The notes under the pieces: model-generated | The model's database searches: none | Told to the model about the DNA's origin: nothing | What the model saw: only the letters and a program-made list of their open reading frames with translations | Source of the DNA: Comamonadaceae bacterium | GTDB lineage: Bacteria > Pseudomonadota > Gammaproteobacteria > Burkholderiales > Burkholderiaceae | Assembly (NCBI GenBank): GCA_947377705.1 | Contig: CANCGU010000129.1 | Coordinates: 1 to 7,496 of the forward strand | DNA length: 7,496 nt | Direction of reading: 5' to 3' | Shown here: one piece after another, positions 6,427 to 7,496 of the stretch | How positions within the stretch are numbered: position 1 is the stretch's first letter | Layout of the letters: every line of letters begins with the position of its first letter | Made by a program: the position numbers and the translations under genes

Positions 6427-7299
6427 TCAGGCCTCTCTTGATGATGTGTGCTGAGTTGGTGCAACTAAGCCCTGTGGTCGCCAGAATAAAAATATGATCA
6501 CCAGTGTTGTGAAAATGACGCCTTGCAAAGGAGCCATCACACTGGGCGGTAAATTTAAAAAGCTGATCGCTTGTGGCAGTAACAGCAAGAGCACGGCACC
6601 GACCACAGGACCAAGGTGCGACCCCATTCCACCGACTACTACCATCGTCAGCAACATGGCAGATTGCAAGATTTCAAATTGGTCAGGACTGATGTACTGG
6701 TAATAGAAGGCATAAATGCCACCAGCAATACCAGCAAATCCAGAGCCAATTGCGAACAAAGCGAGTTTGATCATCATCGCGTTACGCCCTAGCGCAGAAA
6801 ATGCCAATTCATCATCGCGCATGGCTGAAATGACACGACCATAAGGCCCTGTCAGCAACCATCGAATCATCCACACCACAGCAGCTGCGATCGCGCACGA
6901 AACGACAGCGAACACGGCACTGCGTGATGAGCCTTCCACCACGTTAGGAATATTACCCAAGCCACTGGCACCGCCCGTGAAGCCCAAGTGTTTGATAACT
7001 TCTAACAGCCCCAGCTGAAAACCTATGCTGGTGATCAAAAGATAGTCGCCTGAAATTCTCAGTGATGGCAATGACAACATGACGGAAGAACAAAATGCGA
7101 GAGCCCCTCCTGCCAATACCGCGAGAGCAGGATGAAGCTCAAAGTGGATGGCTAACAGGCCTGTGGTGTAAGCGCCGAGAGCAAAGAATATGGGATGCGC
7201 AATGCTGATCAACCCACCAAAACCAATGATGAGGTTAAAGCTTGCGCTAAGAATCACATAGATCCCCACCAGTACCGCAAGTGAAACGAGATACTCCAT
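6427..7299 (-). CDS. livM: Branched-chain amino acid-type ABC transporter permease (LivM-like)
   Basis: A complete 290-residue integral inner-membrane protein of the LivH/LivM permease family. Hydrophobic stretches lie at roughly 3-25, 28-52, 58-78, 84-102, 128-148, 177-200, 211-247 and 255-273, consistent with a multi-pass topology. Family marks are SFNLIIGFGGLISIAH (20-35), SGDYLLITSIGFQ (83-95), GRVISAMRDDELAFSALGRN (154-173), the cytoplasmic loop expected to contact the ATPases, then GGMGSHLGPVVGA (223-235) and FWRPQGL (272-278) near the end. At 290 residues it is shorter than E. coli LivM but usual for homologues without the extra N-terminal part. The ATG at 7299 lies 28 bases after the LivH stop, with AAGGG upstream as a modest ribosome site. 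With the truncated LivH-like gene it should form the transmembrane channel; the periplasmic binding protein that fixes specificity is not in view. Confidence 0.93.
   Translation of the reverse strand: MEYLVSLAVLVGIYVILSASFNLIIGFGGLISIAHPIFFALGAYTTGLLAIHFELHPALAVLAGGALAFCSSVMLSLPSLRISGDYLLITSIGFQLGLLEVIKHLGFTGGASGLGNIPNVVEGSSRSAVFAVVSCAIAAAVVWMIRWLLTGPYGRVISAMRDDELAFSALGRNAMMIKLALFAIGSGFAGIAGGIYAFYYQYISPDQFEILQSAMLLTMVVVGGMGSHLGPVVGAVLLLLLPQAISFLNLPPSVMAPLQGVIFTTLVIIFLFWRPQGLVAPTQHTSSREA
6432..6439 (-). promoter_or_regulatory. Ribosome binding site of the LivG-like gene
   Basis: AAGAGAGG lies inside the last codons of LivM, six bases before the ATG at 6425. It decides in favour of this start over the in-frame ATG at 6464. 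Confidence 0.65.
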
Positions 7300-7327
7300 G
7301 TTTAGATACCCTTTTGCATGATGCGGT

Positions 7328-7496
7328 TCATTGTTTTTCCTTTAAGCGAATCAGTTGCTTGATCTTTTGCAAACTGACACCTTGAGGAAAAAATAAGATC
7401 GTGATGAAAAGAAAAACGTACAAGATCAAGCCCTGCCACTGGGATGGAATCACGAGCACACTCAAACCTTGAATCAGCGATAGTCCCACCGCTGCC
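7328..7496 (-). CDS. livH: Branched-chain amino acid-type ABC transporter permease (LivH-like), N-terminus outside window
   Basis: Only the last 55 residues are visible, read from base 7495 down to a TGA at 7330-7328. They contain a hydrophobic pair of segments, AAVGLSLIQGLSVLVI then QGLILYVFLFITILFF, followed by PQG and a short basic tail (KIKQLIRLKEKQ). The FFPQG ending corresponds to the FRPQG close of LivH/LivM-family permeases, and the location directly before LivM, with 28 bases between, fits LivH in the usual H-M-G-F order. A membrane protein of the inner membrane channel is inferred. Too little is present to judge start, length or specificity, and the short size makes the assignment depend partly on context. 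Confidence 0.8.
   Translation of the reverse strand, partial: AAVGLSLIQGLSVLVIPSQWQGLILYVFLFITILFFPQGVSLQKIKQLIRLKEKQ

Noticed and set aside
6426..6464. Longer LivG start at 6464
   Set aside because: It would overlap LivM by 38 bases, whereas the ATG at 6425 has AAGAGAGG six bases upstream and a typical LivG N-terminus.
7303..7331. Nine-codon open frame starting across the LivH stop
   Set aside because: It is too short to support, ends just before LivM and probably reflects chance ATG codons in a short spacer.

Overview
This window is one strand-coherent block: every recognisable gene lies on the minus strand, so the text reads from high to low coordinates. Base composition is close to half GC. 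The gene types (a LivHMGF-type ABC importer joined to MmgE/PrpD proteins, a fumarate-reductase-like flavoprotein and an isocitrate-lyase/PEP-mutase-family enzyme) suggest a betaproteobacterium, probably Burkholderiales. That is an impression from gene types and arrangement, not from a marker gene. Both ends of the window cut through genes.

Transcription order: (1) the 3' end of a LivH-type permease (7496-7328), (2) LivM-type permease (7299-6427), (3) LivG-type ATPase (6425-5667), (4) LivF-type ATPase (5637-4954), (5) a divergent MmgE/PrpD protein (4949-3537), (6) a soluble FAD-dependent oxidoreductase of the fumarate reductase/succinate dehydrogenase flavoprotein superfamily (3505-2099), (7) a second, more canonical MmgE/PrpD protein (2102-726), and (8) an isocitrate lyase/PEP mutase-family enzyme cut by the left edge (650-1). 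Gaps are 28, 1, 29, 4 and 31 bases, then a 4-base overlap, then 75 bases. Genes 1-7 look like one operon. Gene 8 is either the last member or has its own control in the 75-base gap, the longest non-coding stretch. No rRNA, tRNA, CRISPR, transposon or integrase was seen.

Functionally this looks like an uptake-plus-catabolism cassette. The importer brings in a small polar organic acid or amino acid. The flavoprotein could insert or remove a C=C next to a carboxylate. The two MmgE/PrpD proteins (a family with 2-methylcitrate dehydratase, cis-aconitate decarboxylase and iminodisuccinate epimerase activities) could dehydrate/hydrate, isomerise or decarboxylate it. The last enzyme, which keeps the lyase-type KRCGH motif, could split the product into two small keto or dicarboxylic acids. 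The substrate cannot be read from the sequence, and no substrate-binding protein or regulator lies inside the window. The most interesting points are the combination itself and the complementary loss of expected active-site residues in the two MmgE/PrpD paralogues.
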